A program made the position numbers and the translations under genes. Below the pieces are notes generated by a model that saw only the letters and a program-made list of their open reading frames with translations, was not told where the DNA came from and did no database searches. A stretch of 64,000 bases of DNA from contig CP136067.1 in NCBI GenBank assembly GCA_032622095.1, forward strand, positions 40,961,549 to 41,025,548, written 5' to 3'. The stretch comes from Siphonodentalium dalli (lineage: Eukaryota; Mollusca; Scaphopoda; Gadilida; Siphonodentaliidae). The first letter of the stretch is position 1; each line of letters opens with the position of its first letter. Below, piece after piece: positions 32,801-43,386 of the stretch.

Positions 32801-33069
32801 ATATCAAGAGAGGATTGGTAATTATTTAAATAGAACGTCCACCATATGGGTTATCCCACGAACAAATATTTTAAGTGGCCTGGCGACTCGGTCTAAGATA
32901 GCGGTTTATCTATGTTCCGACTTAATTGGAACTAGAACCAAGTGCGGTCAACACGTCGGCAATGATTGGGTTGTCAGTGGACACATATTGCATTGTCTGT
33001 ATGATCCATGTAAAACGCCAAATACACGATAATTACACAGAGTACATGCATGTGTGTATCCACCCTTAG

Positions 33070-33545
33070 ACCTGATCAGACAGCATAAGAGACAAAACAT
33101 GGAAATCCCATCATGCTAGAAAGTATTGAATGCTATTTAAGCCACATCCAGATTTTTGTTTGATTTTTTAGTTTAATTTATTGTTTGTTTGTTTTTTTGG
33201 ACACAATTTCACATCAAAGCCATATGAATGCTGATCAATCTGTTAAACGCCATGTTGTCAGATGGTATAAGATCGTGTGGGTCCATTACTATTTAGCATA
33301 AATGTTTTGCCTAAATGTATTTTATATTTCCGATACAGTTGTATTTAAAGTGATTACAGACAAGCATTGGAAATATGGTAAAATGTTCATATAACTTGTT
33401 TACAAGTCATGAATCAATTGATAAACAAAAAAAACTGGATAACAATGGGTGCTGCAGGTTTATACGATTCTTATCCGTCCTCAGACTTTATAACTGAAAC
33501 AAATACCAAGCCTAAATGGTGTGAGACTATAGATTTTTAGGCAAA
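33070..33545. other. No gene seen
   Basis: AT-rich single-copy sequence with T- and A-homopolymer stretches. Confidence 0.45.
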
Positions 33546-33548
33546 ACG

Positions 33549-33690
33549 TGGGTACCCTGCATGAAATTGGAGAAAAAAATTCCTTCAAATAAGAGGTGAT
33601 TTGGCTGGATTTTGAGGTAAAAAGGGCGTGGGTACCCCGCATGAAATTGGACAAAAAAAATCCTTCAAATAGGGGGGTGGTGGGTACCCA
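33549..33690 (+). repeat. 80-bp direct duplication (GGGTACCCYGCATGAAATTG)
   Basis: GGGTACCCTGCATGAAATTG at about 33550 returns as GGGTACCCCGCATGAAATTG at about 33630, both followed by GA/CAAAAAA..TCCTTCAAATA. The tail GGTGGTGGGTACCCA also occurs near 26770. Confidence 0.8.
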
Positions 33691-33712
33691 AGAGGTGGAA
33701 AAATCATTTCAG

Positions 33713-33826
33713 CCTACTGTCATGGCACCTTTTTACGACCCCCCCCCTCCCACGGACAACCAGGAAGACGTTGAGGAGCCGTTATTGTCACTTGCTGCAC
33801 TCGACAAGGAAAATGACGAACCACAG
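33713..33826 (+). CDS. Candidate first coding exon of an unidentified gene
   Basis: Acceptor-like AAATCATTTCAG ends at 33712. The next ATG (33722, context GTCATGG) opens a frame MAPFYDPPPPTDNQEDVEEP then LLSLAALDKENDEPQ. It ends at CCACAG|GTTATT, a plausible donor (33827). Proline-rich then acidic composition is typical of a cytosolic N-terminal tail. Past the donor the frame runs only a few codons. I know no matching family and no downstream exon was recognised. Confidence 0.35.
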
Positions 33827-34097
33827 GTTATTTTTCCCCGACATTGATGTTTTTGTTATACTCCAAAATAAGCTGTTTAGCATTAACTCGGTAATATGCA
33901 CAGGTATGTTAGACTACAGCGAAGTGAAGCAATGTAGCTGCTATGAAGTCAGCGGCTGCATTGAAATTTATTTTATAAATCTCGTTTATGGACACTCCAT
34001 GTCACAACCGAAGCAATCATGCTATAAATTATCTCTGATATGCAGTCGGAGAGTTTTCTGGTGAGCTCCGCTGTCATCCTGTGGGATGTGTTTGTAG

Positions 34098-34189
34098 CAC
34101 AGGTCCCCTGGTGCGATACCACCCCTACAAGTATATATACTAATACATATATATACTTGTAGGGGTGGTATCGCACCAGGGGACCTGTG
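34098..34189. mobile_element. hAT-like palindromic MITE, copy 2 (92 bp)
   Basis: Perfect arms of 42 bp, beginning CACAGGTCCCCTGGTGCG and ending TACAAGTATATATA, flank an 8-nt centre (CTAATACA). The element is bordered by identical 8-mers GTTTGTAG at 34090-34097 and 34190-34197. Ends and structure match the copy at 13004-13099. It encodes nothing; as RNA it would be one long hairpin. Confidence 0.85.
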
Positions 34190-34389
34190 GTTTGTAGTTG
34201 CTGGGGCGAGTTGGTTGTATATAGACTCGCATCACTACTACCACCAATCGGACGACGTAACAAGAGTGATACATGTGCTGACTCACGTCACGAGGATGGT
34301 GATAATGTACCAACCATTCAAACGAATTTCGGGTGATGAAACACACATATATGCCAAAACAAGAAACTAATAATAATAAGCATGCTAGC

Positions 34390-34750
34390 ATCACCCTGTG
34401 GGGACCTTATTCTGCTGATGCCTCAACTGCTATGGGAGATCTAGGATCAGATTGAAACTCCCCAGTTGCAGTTGGTGATGTTCACCCTTTAGTCACCTCG
34501 ATTATATATTTTATCTTCTGCAAATTAGGGGATATAGAAACTTCTGAGAAGGGAAAAAGTAACTAAAAAAATGTTGATTGAGATATTATAGATAGATACT
34601 TTCCAGAAGATGAGGCCCAAGAGGGTGAATTTAGTGATGATAGCCCACTGATGCTCACCCAATTGTCATCTTGATTATATATTTTATCTTCTGCAAATTA
34701 GGAGATATAGAAACTTCCCAGAAGGGAACAAGTAACTAAAAACAATGTTG
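34390..34750 (-). repeat. Dispersed repeat family A, copy 2 (dimer, inverted)
   Basis: Contains two tandem copies of TTTTATCTTCTGCAAATTAG + GRGATATAGAAACTTC (near 34510 and 34690). It is the reverse complement of the 2590-2905 copy, including AGGATCAGATTGAA. Confidence 0.8.
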
Positions 34751-35039
34751 CCATATACCCGTAATGTATCTTATTAGACACAACTGTCTTATACTTAGAT
34801 ATGAAATACGGTTAAAATGCTTTGTACTAAAATATGTAGTGCGTGTCGCCGATTTTTCTAAGTTGAGCAATTGGCTAGAATCACATAATTGGATTTTGGT
34901 TAACTTTCACAGCACATTTTTGAATTCACATTTTAAAGATAGTTGGCAGGAATGAGATCCCAAATATGACATATTATTTTGTCGAAATGGTTGGATACTA
35001 GAATTTATTCAAATTTAGGTCGCTAATAGCTACAAATTT

Positions 35040-35450
35040 CAAACATCAGTTAATGATTCAAGAGAAAAGTGTGAAAAATCATCAATCTTACGAATTTCGG
35101 TCGCCATTTTGGCGGCCATCTTGGTTTATGGTGGCCAATTTTTCTGCCAAGTGGAATTATGGTATATTAGTTTCACAGCAGTGGCGAGATATTCAATTTT
35201 CTATCATAAATTCACTTGTAGCTATTAGTCAAACTGACTCAGTGCATACTCTGAAATTTTGGGTGGCGGTCATTTTGATGACGTCATAAATCCACTCAGT
35301 CGGAACCCCCAGGTGTCGAACATTTGTTTTCTCGTGCTTGAGATATCAAGCAACTTCATTATCATAGTCGCTATATTTCTTCACAAAATGCACATGGGAG
35401 TACAATCAGTACATAAGAGCCTCTACTAAATACGGCAAATGCCGCGTCAA
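35040..35450 (+). repeat. Dispersed repeat family B with GGCGGCCATCTTGG
   Basis: TTTCGGTCGCCATTTTGGCG then GCCATCTTGGTTTATGG, followed by the segment (35170-35440) shared in reverse with 27570-27865. It contains TGATGACGTCATAA near 35277. The 78-codon frame across it is a repeat artefact. Confidence 0.8.
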
Positions 35451-35609
35451 TTGAGCTCCATAAATAAAACATTTTGTTGTTTGTCCCCATAAACTGGAAA
35501 GAATAGGACGACTCGAAAATATCCATTTAATTCAAATTAAAACATATCTTAACACTTTCAACAATCATCATTACATACAATAATCGGTGCTTCATCCCGA
35601 TCAGCTTTG

Positions 35610-37290
35610 ACGTTAAAATTTTGGAGAACCTGAATCACTAGTATCAAATGCATTTCCATCAACAGTTTGGTTTGTAATGTCGTCATCATTATGCACATCA
35701 ATTATACCATGGTCATCATTACAAATGTCAACGAATTGTTCGACGAATTTCATGGTATGATCTGAATTTGGTTTGTACCGAACACTGTCATCATTTTCTA
35801 TTACCAATTCACTAACCAGTCTTAACAACGACACGACGGGACTCTGAATCGTAACCTAGTGGACAGTTTATTTTGTTTCGCCTGTTGTAAGAGTACCTTT
35901 TCACCAATGGATATGAGAAACTTTCGCACCCCGCATATTTTCAGAATAGATTTCCGCTTGTAAATTAAGGTCCATGTCTCTGTCCCTCATTTCTTTGCCA
36001 AACAGTTTCTGGTAAATGTGAGTTTCGGACGTTTGGTGCGTGCTGACCATTTAAACATCAGAGCGTATGGACATTCACCATTTGTCGAGTGAGAAGTGTT
36101 TCTGTATGTAACTTGAAATTTGTACAATTCCTTTTTCCAATCACCATTTGACTGAGCAGTCTGGATAGATTTTAGCAGTGTCCTATTCTGGCGCTCCACT
36201 TCACCATTTGCTCTTGGTCATAGCGGAGTCGTCTTGTTATGTTCAATTCCTTCATATCGAGAAATGTCTTAAATTTATCTGACACAAACTTGGGTCCGTT
36301 GTCAGTTTTTACGGAGGTCGGAAGTGTGTATCAACAAGCATGTGTTGCAACCATTCAATAATGGTATCAGACGGAACAGATTTCATTAACTCTACTTCAA
36401 TATATATCTGCTGAAATAATCAACGACAACAAATACATAGTGGTCTGATGGAAATGGTCCCATTATATCCATAGCTTAGTGATCCCAAGCTTGTTGGGGG
36501 TAACTTAGTTCGAGCAAATAGTTATGGTACTGAATGTTGACTCACTAATTGACAAGTGTAGCATAATTTACACACCTTTTCAGTTTCATAGTCCGTTTTG
36601 CACCACCAATTTTTGTCGGTAATTTTGTCTTAATGAACTTCATGTGCAATCCCAACGGTTCGGTTGCGCAAACCTTTCGGAATTAAAATGTTAGTCCCAC
36701 GTTATACAATAGGTCATAGGAAACACAGTTCGTTATGTATGGATTGATACATAATTTTAGTCTTGTCAGTTTGCACTGTTAATACATTCACGTACTTGCG
36801 CAAGCTCAGTATCAATCTCAGTTTCACGTTCGATTTCAGAAATTGTTATTGTTTTCAGAATCGCGTTCTGAACAATAATCGAATATACTAATCAGCAACA
36901 TTCCGGTATTCAGCAACATTTCAGTATTCGAATCCAATGTCAGTCTTGATAGTCTGTCAGCGATATTTGTCGGCCAGACTGATATTTCACAGCGAAATTA
37001 AATGGTTGAAGTGTCAACATACAATGTTCTTTACGAGCTGAAGATTTCGATTTCTTTGATTTCTCGCCATTTTGAATTTGCATTAACATTCCAGCGATTC
37101 AGAAAGATGACACATCGGTAATAACTTGTACTATTGTATCAAATTGACATTTGTCTTTATGTACCGTCAGACCACGACCGCAAAGTCGCTCGATTACTTT
37201 AATCAGACGTTTATCGTGCTCTTCTCAAGTTTTCACATGACCTATTACATCATCAGACATATTCATAGCACCTTCACCAGGACCCTGTAC
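35610..37290 (-). pseudogene. Ty3/gypsy LTR-retrotransposon pol remnant (minus strand)
   Basis: Read on the minus strand, the order is as follows. The RT palm is at about 37130-37290 (MSDDVIGHVKT, then RLCGRGLTVHKDKCQF), and the RNase H end near 37000 (LQPFNFAVKYQSGR). The integrase zinc region is near 36550-36650 (VCKLCYTCQLVSQ). The core lies at 36190-36490 (FPSDHYVFVVVDYFSRY; then VERQNRTLLKSIQ and ALMFKWSARTKRP). The C-terminal tail is at 35610-35900 (GEKVLLQQAKQNKLST). The closest general type is the K02A2.6-like branch, by motif. Multiple stops, frameshifts and a deletion between RT and RNase H inactivate it. The 5' side is cut at 37290 next to a hairpin MITE. No LTRs seen. Confidence 0.9.
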
Positions 37291-37295
37291 ATCCA

Positions 37296-37545
37296 TTTCA
37301 CCCATACAGAGCCCCAGACAAACATGAGCAGACGACACTCTTCTAGGTGCTTCTATATACATGTATGTGTGGGGCTCCCTGCAGGGTAATGGATGTTTTT
37401 TTTATTTTATGTCCTAAAAATTGTAAGAAACACTTATTTAAAAAACATGATAAAAAATTGTTAGGCCAATGCATTCTCTTATATATGCGAGGCGACATAT
37501 TGTCGACTCGCATATATAAGAGAATGCATTGTCACAGGGTAAAAA
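37296..37545. mobile_element. Hairpin MITE of the 39.4-kb type, right half only
   Basis: From CACCCATACAGAGCCCCAGA through GTGGGGCTCCCTGCAGGG to the hairpin (37464-37533) and CACAGGGTAAAAA it matches 39560-39797 closely. The left hairpin and left terminus are absent. The hairpin has a variant loop (CGACATATTGTCG). Confidence 0.88.
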
Positions 37546-37799
37546 AATTACCACACATTGAAAATGGTCGAGGAGAGCACAAACTTACACAAACATAATA
37601 TATGAGGAGCTGACATTTTGATTGTTACGAGCATTATTTTAAAAACAAGTTGATACCTTATTTCTTTCGAAATACTCGGCAGTTTTCTATAACATTCTGA
37701 TCAAGTTGACAGTCGGTTCGTGTAATACACCAGTCCATTCATCTAGGACAATTTTGGTCAGAATGTTAGAGAAAACAACTGTGAGTTTGGACACAAATG

Positions 37800-38112
37800 A
37801 GGTGACTGCTTGTTTGATAAATAGAATAGCATTTGTTCGTAGCGTTTCCATCGTCTCAGAAAAAATTTAAATAATAAAATCTTATAGTGTAACCACTGTC
37901 CCAGTTTGTTTCGTGATGTTTCCACTGAATCGACTTTAAATAAAATTGCTCCTGATACTTAATATTGTTAGGGAGTGGCTTGTTTGCTATGTTACCAGCG
38001 TTTCCATCGTCTCAGAATAAATACATAAAAAAGTATATAATATAACCACTGTCCCAATTTGTTTCCAGATGTTTCCTTTGAAAAATGAAAATAATAGCAA
38101 TATATGATGCTT
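37800..38112 (+). repeat. ~165-bp tandem duplication
   Basis: AGCGTTTCCATCGTCTCAGA, then TATAACCACTGTCCCARTTTG and TTTCGTGATGTTTCC, occur twice about 160 bp apart with ~85% likeness. Confidence 0.75.
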
Positions 38113-38784
38113 CCAGATACACGTAGAATTAACTTAGGTAATGTATGTCACCACTACCCAGTTAGTCAACTTGATGTCCAAACTTGATGTCCGAACTTGA
38201 TGAAATAATGTCCAATTATTTCAACATTCCAGTTGTTTCCACTTGTTTCAAGGGCCTCTACGTGAAACGAAAATGGCGACCCTGTTTTATCCTGCTCACA
38301 TTCATTGCCATATATGGTAATATGTCGCATCCTAGTTTCTTACCCTTTTCCTCGTTTCTGGTCGCGTTTGTGAAAGCCTCGGCCATTTTGAATGCGTGAA
38401 TCGAAACCACGTGATTCCACACTATGTTCATAGCACCTTATCAACCTCCTTGTAAGCGCTAACTTCATGTCGAATTAATATTCTGTTCCCAGTTTCCCCG
38501 ATATCCACCCTTCAGTGGCTTGTCTATTCTGCATCCATTTGTTGTTATATCTCTGGAATCTTCAGCTTTTGTTTAGTTCCATAAAAATTTTCTCCACAGT
38601 CGGAATGGGAAAACTGAACTCTTGATAATTACAACAGTATTAGCTTGTCGGATGTCGACATAATGGAGCTTTCCACAGAGGCCAAACCCACAGCGGTAGT
38701 ACTGCTCACTTGCAGTAAGCCACGATTGCCATTATGTTATAACCAGCTGAAACAATCTCCTTGTGTGCATTGCTTACATATTGA
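38113..38784. other. No gene seen
   Basis: Single-copy sequence. The frame at 38184-38399 shows no domain. Confidence 0.4.
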
Positions 38785-39055
38785 TATTTAAAAAAAATTA
38801 AATTTTTTTGTTAAAGAATTTAATTTAATGTTTGAATGTATTTATATTGAACTCCTTGCTCGATTTAATATTTAAATTTAATTGTTTTAATTCCACAAAA
38901 AATTTGGATGTTTTTTTATCTTAACTCCTTGCTCAATTTAACATTAAAATTAATTTTAAAATTAAATTTTATTTAACAATTGTATTGTTTTAGATTAAAT
39001 TTAAGATTTAGAAAAAATATCTAATAACACAAAAGACTGAAATTTTAATTTTAAA
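38785..39055. repeat. AT low-complexity tract (TTAAATTTAA words)
   Basis: Nearly pure A/T with AACTCCTTGCTCRATTTAA occurring twice (near 38851 and 38923). Confidence 0.85.
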
Positions 39056-39377
39056 AGCAAACGCCGATACAGCATCCACAGGGTACCCCAAGACACCACA
39101 CCAAATTTAATGGAAATCAGTCTGGGAGAAACATAGCTGATGTTCACTCGATGCAGCTTGTCACTGTGCAGCCTCTGTTGCTACATAAAGTCCTTGCGTA
39201 TGCAATAATTTAAGGTCGCGACCTTTTCCATGAATTGTTTTTGAAAAAATAAGCAATCTGTATTTATTATTATTTGGTCTCAGTGCTTCCAGTTTGTCAC
39301 CAAAATGACAAGTCTGTGCCTTGAGCTTTAATTTCGTCACGTATTGATCACGCGTCTTATTTTCTTGTTGTGACATT

Positions 39378-39838
39378 TGTGACCCGCCATATAAAATCCA
39401 GTCGGAAGTCGGGATTTTTTTTACCCTGTGCCAATGCATTCTCTTATATATGCGAGTCGACCATAGGTCGCCTCGCATATATAAGAGAATGCATTGGCCT
39501 AACAATTTTTTTAAATTTTAATAATTTGTTCTTGTATTCTTTAACAATTTTATAATTTCACCCATACAGAGCCCCAGACAAACATGAGCAGACGACACTC
39601 TTCTAGGTGCTTCTATATATGTGTGGGGCTCCCTGCAGGGTAATGGATGTTTTTTTATTTTATGTCCTAAAAATTGTAAGAAACATATATTTAAAAAACA
39701 TGATAAAAAATTGTTAGGCCAATGCATTCTCTTATATATGCGAGGCGACCTATGGTCGACTCGCATATATAAGAGAATGCATTGGCACAGGGTAAAAACA
39801 ATCCCGACTTCCGACTGGATTTGTTATGGCGGGTCACA
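39378..39838. mobile_element. TIR element (461 bp) with two hairpin modules, complete copy
   Basis: The ends TGTGACCCGCCATATAAAAT and, in reverse complement, TGTGACCCGCCATAACAAAT run on through CCAGTCGGAAGTCGGGAT into the CCCTGTG-bounded hairpins at 39429-39500 and 39716-39787. Total inverted repeat is about 120 bp per side. The centre carries CCATACAGAGCCCC...GTGGGGCTCCCTGCAGGG. The outer 50 bp differ entirely from the TTAA-type element at 8.1 kb although the hairpins are the same. No target duplication was seen. Confidence 0.85.
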
Positions 39839-39839
39839 T

Positions 39840-40680
39840 TTTTTAAAACTCATGACGATCAAATGAAACGTTTTCCAGACGAAAAGTAGTCGTCGATAGA
39901 TTTATAGCTTTATGGAAGTCTTCATCATCACCCCAAATTGTAAAATATCTCCTGCACGGCCATACCGGCGTTGAGCAATAATAGTGCTCTCTCTTCTGTG
40001 TGGCAAATGTGGTCGCTCTGTTTGTGCGTTAAAAATAATGCCGTCCTCCATCGTGTCCACCTGATCCACCGGAACGAAATTTGGTTATACTTATACTTAT
40101 ACCTTGATCTAACATTGTTTCAGTGACTCTCGCCTCGTCGCCAGTTTGTAGTATATATTGATTTAAACATATTTTAATGGTATATTGATATATATACTAT
40201 GGGATTGGAGGACTTGTTAAGTTCTTAAAACTTAGATGGACATCCACTTCTCACAATACAGAATAAGTGTAACAAATATAAAAAGTATTTTAAACAGAAT
40301 AGGTTTGACATGACGTGTGCATGTATACAATAATAATAATTGAATATGAATAACTATACTATTAAGTATTACTTGTGAGTGATAGTGTGGTGGTGGTGGG
40401 GTGCAAGTTAACCGTAGTATATATGTAATGTGGTTCGTTAAGGGGTGAATGGGGGTACATGTGTTAGGGGTGGCTAACTATATAGCCGACAGTGGGATTT
40501 GTACATGAATGTTATACTTAATGGTTTTTATGATGACTTAATTCAATCAGTACATATATATAAATATGTATACATAGATTTACATATATACACAAGGATA
40601 CATATATAATGAATTCAGTTTATTGATTAATCACGGGAATCTGCCGGACGATTTAATAAATTTTAAGGTTGCATCAAGGA
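39840..40680. other. No gene seen
   Basis: AT-rich sequence with TATATA-rich stretches at 40180-40200 and 40555-40610. Confidence 0.45.
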
Positions 40681-40688
40681 GAACGAAA

Positions 40689-40935
40689 TTACCGTTTTAC
40701 ATTGAGCGTGATGTCAACAATCAAAAGAGCTTTGTGGGAATACATTTGAAATGATTTCATTGTATCAATCAGTTCAGTTCTTTGCGTTGATAACAAAGGA
40801 CAGTTTATCAGGAAGTGTTCAGTAACTTCCTTGGGGAATCCACAGGCACAGGATCGGTCATCGGCAATGAAATTGCTCACTTTGTCGTAATTTAAATCGC
40901 TACAACCATTTCTCAGCCGGCAATGCAAAATGTTT
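40689..40935 (-). pseudogene. LINE remnant, C-terminal zinc-binding region
   Basis: The minus-strand frame has HCRLRNGCSDLNYDKVSNF, DRSCACGFPKEVTEHFLI and NCPLLSTQRTEL. The C-x-C...H-x4-C pattern is the C-terminal motif following the reverse transcriptase in CR1/Jockey-like LINEs. Its endonuclease appears on the same strand at 41603-42430, so the reverse transcriptase in between has been lost or replaced. Confidence 0.85.
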
Positions 40936-41600
40936 GTATGAGAATGTAAGGGTAGTATATATGGTTCTATAACATATTTAACTCCTGATTAATGGGAGAC
41001 TGTGTCTAACTTTCTTCTTTAATCTGATGCAACAACAAGAACAGTAACAATATGCCATGTGTAAGTGTCGACAGAACGGACATCGCTTTGCAAGAAAATA
41101 TGTTAGTACATCAAAATATACCAACTTTCACTTTGATTTGAGTACGATATTCGATGATGCCAATTTACAGATGAAACACAAAGCCGTGGTAGATCTTCTG
41201 ATTCTTCTCATACTATGTCACCACATCCAGGTATTAATAATTGTTTGATAAATCATCAGCAGATGTCTTGAATTTGATGTCATATATTTTGTGATTGCTT
41301 TTTCTTCATGGCATGTGCTAATTCCTAATTGTCTCAATCCACTGTACCTTATATAATTTTGGTTACGTCGCATAACTTGAAAAGTATAATATATCGTAAT
41401 CGAATTTCTGGCTCGAGTCATAAACTTTATGTAATATAATTGTCATGTTAATACCTGCAGTTCTTTTGAGTGTGCGTGTGTATTCAATATACATCTTCGA
41501 CTAAAATTCATTAATGTGTAGCATATTTTCCGTTGAATTACACGAAAGGCGTCTGATAAATAGTCGGATTCGGGTACATCACCCCTTTAAACAATATATA
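40936..41600. other. No recognisable gene between two LINE fragments
   Basis: The reverse transcriptase expected here is absent. Small frames on both strands (41057-41248 plus, 41218-41421 minus) show no motif. Confidence 0.45.
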
Positions 41601-41602
41601 TA

Positions 41603-42430
41603 TTAGCAGCTTGTGCAATCAGATAATCTCCCACAATTCTTATACATCCGGTTGACACCGGCAAAACATACAACGTACTTGACAAGATCGTACCCGATCC
41701 ATATAACAATAGCCTGATGTTCACCATTGTTTAAGTCCATCTTGTGCATACGTTCTTTGTTTCTATCCATAATACAGCACTGATTCAGTATGAGTAGTAA
41801 TATATCGTAGTCACTTTTGCCGAATGGAGGCAAATGCTGAGTTTCAGGAATGAGATGTGTTGTTTGCCATCACCAAAGTATGGGGGGTTGTCCATCTATC
41901 GTCGGTTCGACTACAACGTGGCTAATATAGTTTTTACGTACAGTTCTTAAGTTTTCTTCACGCTCGCCAGTCTGGGGGGAAGAAGTTCCGCAATCCATAG
42001 CTAGAACGTTGAAATCCCCAACAAGAAGAAGGTGGTCGTGTGTTACTTGCGTTGTTGATTCGATCAATTTACCTAGTAAGTTCTTTATCATTTGAATCAT
42101 CAGAGGACGGGCTGTTATAGACACAACCGAGAAGTACGATGTCACCATATTTCGTCTTCCATGAACACCAGACTGACTCGATGAAATTTTAACTATTCAG
42201 TGTGGGACATTCAACAGCTTTCAATTTGTGGATATAAATAACTACTCGTCATTGTTTAGAAATAGGACATTGTTATCTAATTGCAGTTCTGTGGTGGAAG
42301 AAATTCGATTGTTTTTGGGTTGGGTTTCTGTTATACATATATGAGATATAATTATGGTTCTTCTTTTTCAATGACCAGTGAGAGTTCATCCAATTTATTA
42401 AAAAAAATTATTAACAATCAGCATTAGTAT
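41603..42430 (-). pseudogene. LINE remnant, endonuclease domain (minus strand)
   Basis: Minus-strand fragments in order are ELSLVIEKEEP near 42390, NFIES-type sequence near 42190, HDHLLLVGDFN (catalytic Asp-Phe-Asn, about 42008-42040), PQTGEREENLRTVRKNY and VVEPTIDGQPP, and then PFGKSDYDILLL (41800-41830), the S-D-x-D box. This is an AP-type endonuclease of a CR1/L2-like LINE, broken by frameshifts. Confidence 0.85.
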
Positions 42431-42869
42431 AAATTCAATTCGTAAAAGATGGATAAAATGTATTCCGCGTTAACATATGTCGGATATGTAATTTTGCTCC
42501 AGATTATCACCAACATCAAAGCTCAACCAAATCCGATAATCCATGTACACCTTATACACGGTGAAAAGTTCGTAGTAACACAAGTCTACCAGGGATGTTA
42601 CTCTGGTAAAAAATAAATGGACGAACCCCGTAGTATATGGGTATGTTTTCCCCTAACTGCATATCAGCATACCACAAGACAACTACATCCAATAATTCAC
42701 ATCTTAGATACAAGGTAAGGACGGGCGGATCTCTCGACCATATGCACTGAACATCTTCCGGGTCGGACGCATAACGCTCGAGCCGACGTCCATTAATCGA
42801 CTAATAGTTTCAACAGTACCCATGGGTCCGTGCAAATCATGGAGATATTAATAGCTCTCTATCTCCTAT

Positions 42870-43075
42870 TTTGTACTGGTAAATATGTTCATTGGTCAAT
42901 ATCATAGGCGGGTACATCCCCTGTTTAATACCAGTCCATGTTCATTGGTCCATAGCATAGGCGGGTACATCTCCTGGTTAATACCGGTCCAAGTTCATTG
43001 GTCAATAGCATAGGCGGGTACATCTCCTGTTTAGTACCGGTCCATATTCATTGGGCAAGCTCATAAGCGGGCATT
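42870..43075 (+). repeat. 53-bp tandem repeat, ~3.7 copies
   Basis: GTTCATTGGTCAATAGCATA then GGCGGGTACATCTCCTG then TTTAATACCGGTCCA, with starts at about 42887, 42940, 42993 and 43046. Confidence 0.92.
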
Positions 43076-43386
43076 ATAAAATATTGTTTTGGGTTTATAC
43101 AAACCTAGCCTATCTTTACAGATATACATGAGTTTCTCTTGAGATTAAACTTCAATTCAACAACATCTCTTGAGGTATGTCTCTGTTCTGTCGATCTTCA
43201 AAGGTTGGATGCACAGCATGTAATCAATCCAGTATCTCTGTTCAATGACATTGAACGTGTGGTTGGATCCATCGTCAGTCTTGACCACATCAGTGTACAA
43301 GAAGCGCAATCTCCACAAGAACGCATCAGTCATACTTCCTTTATGACTCTCTCGTCGGCTGGGTACTAGTCTGTGGTCTTCCATAT

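Larger units (their letters stand above)
32308..33065. repeat. Inverted pair carrying death-domain-like sequence in both arms
   Basis: GGGTGGATACACACATGCAT + GTA at 32308 returns in reverse complement at 33043-33065. Similarity continues inward (GTATTTTACATGG against GCGTTTTACATGG; CATTAGTCACCTGCGCAC against CATTGCCGACGTGTTGACCGCAC). It reaches coding-like sequence in each arm (DAEISQVYVIS in the left, DQDFHQLGLYVIS in the right). Outer ends are well conserved while the inner parts are perhaps 60-65% alike. The centre is about 32705-32720. Confidence 0.65.

Noticed and set aside
32880-32960. Plus-strand peptide with KIAVYLC...GNDW resembling the UNC5/ankyrin death-domain border
   Set aside because: The same DNA, read on the other strand, aligns with the left arm of the inverted pair, whose coding sense is opposite. 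The plus-strand resemblance is therefore likely accidental.
37126-37389. Plus-strand 87-codon frame
   Set aside because: It is antisense to the gypsy reverse-transcriptase fragment and partly within a MITE.
41218-41421. Minus-strand frame between the two LINE fragments
   Set aside because: Expected to be reverse transcriptase by position, but no RT motif can be recognised, so it is not called.
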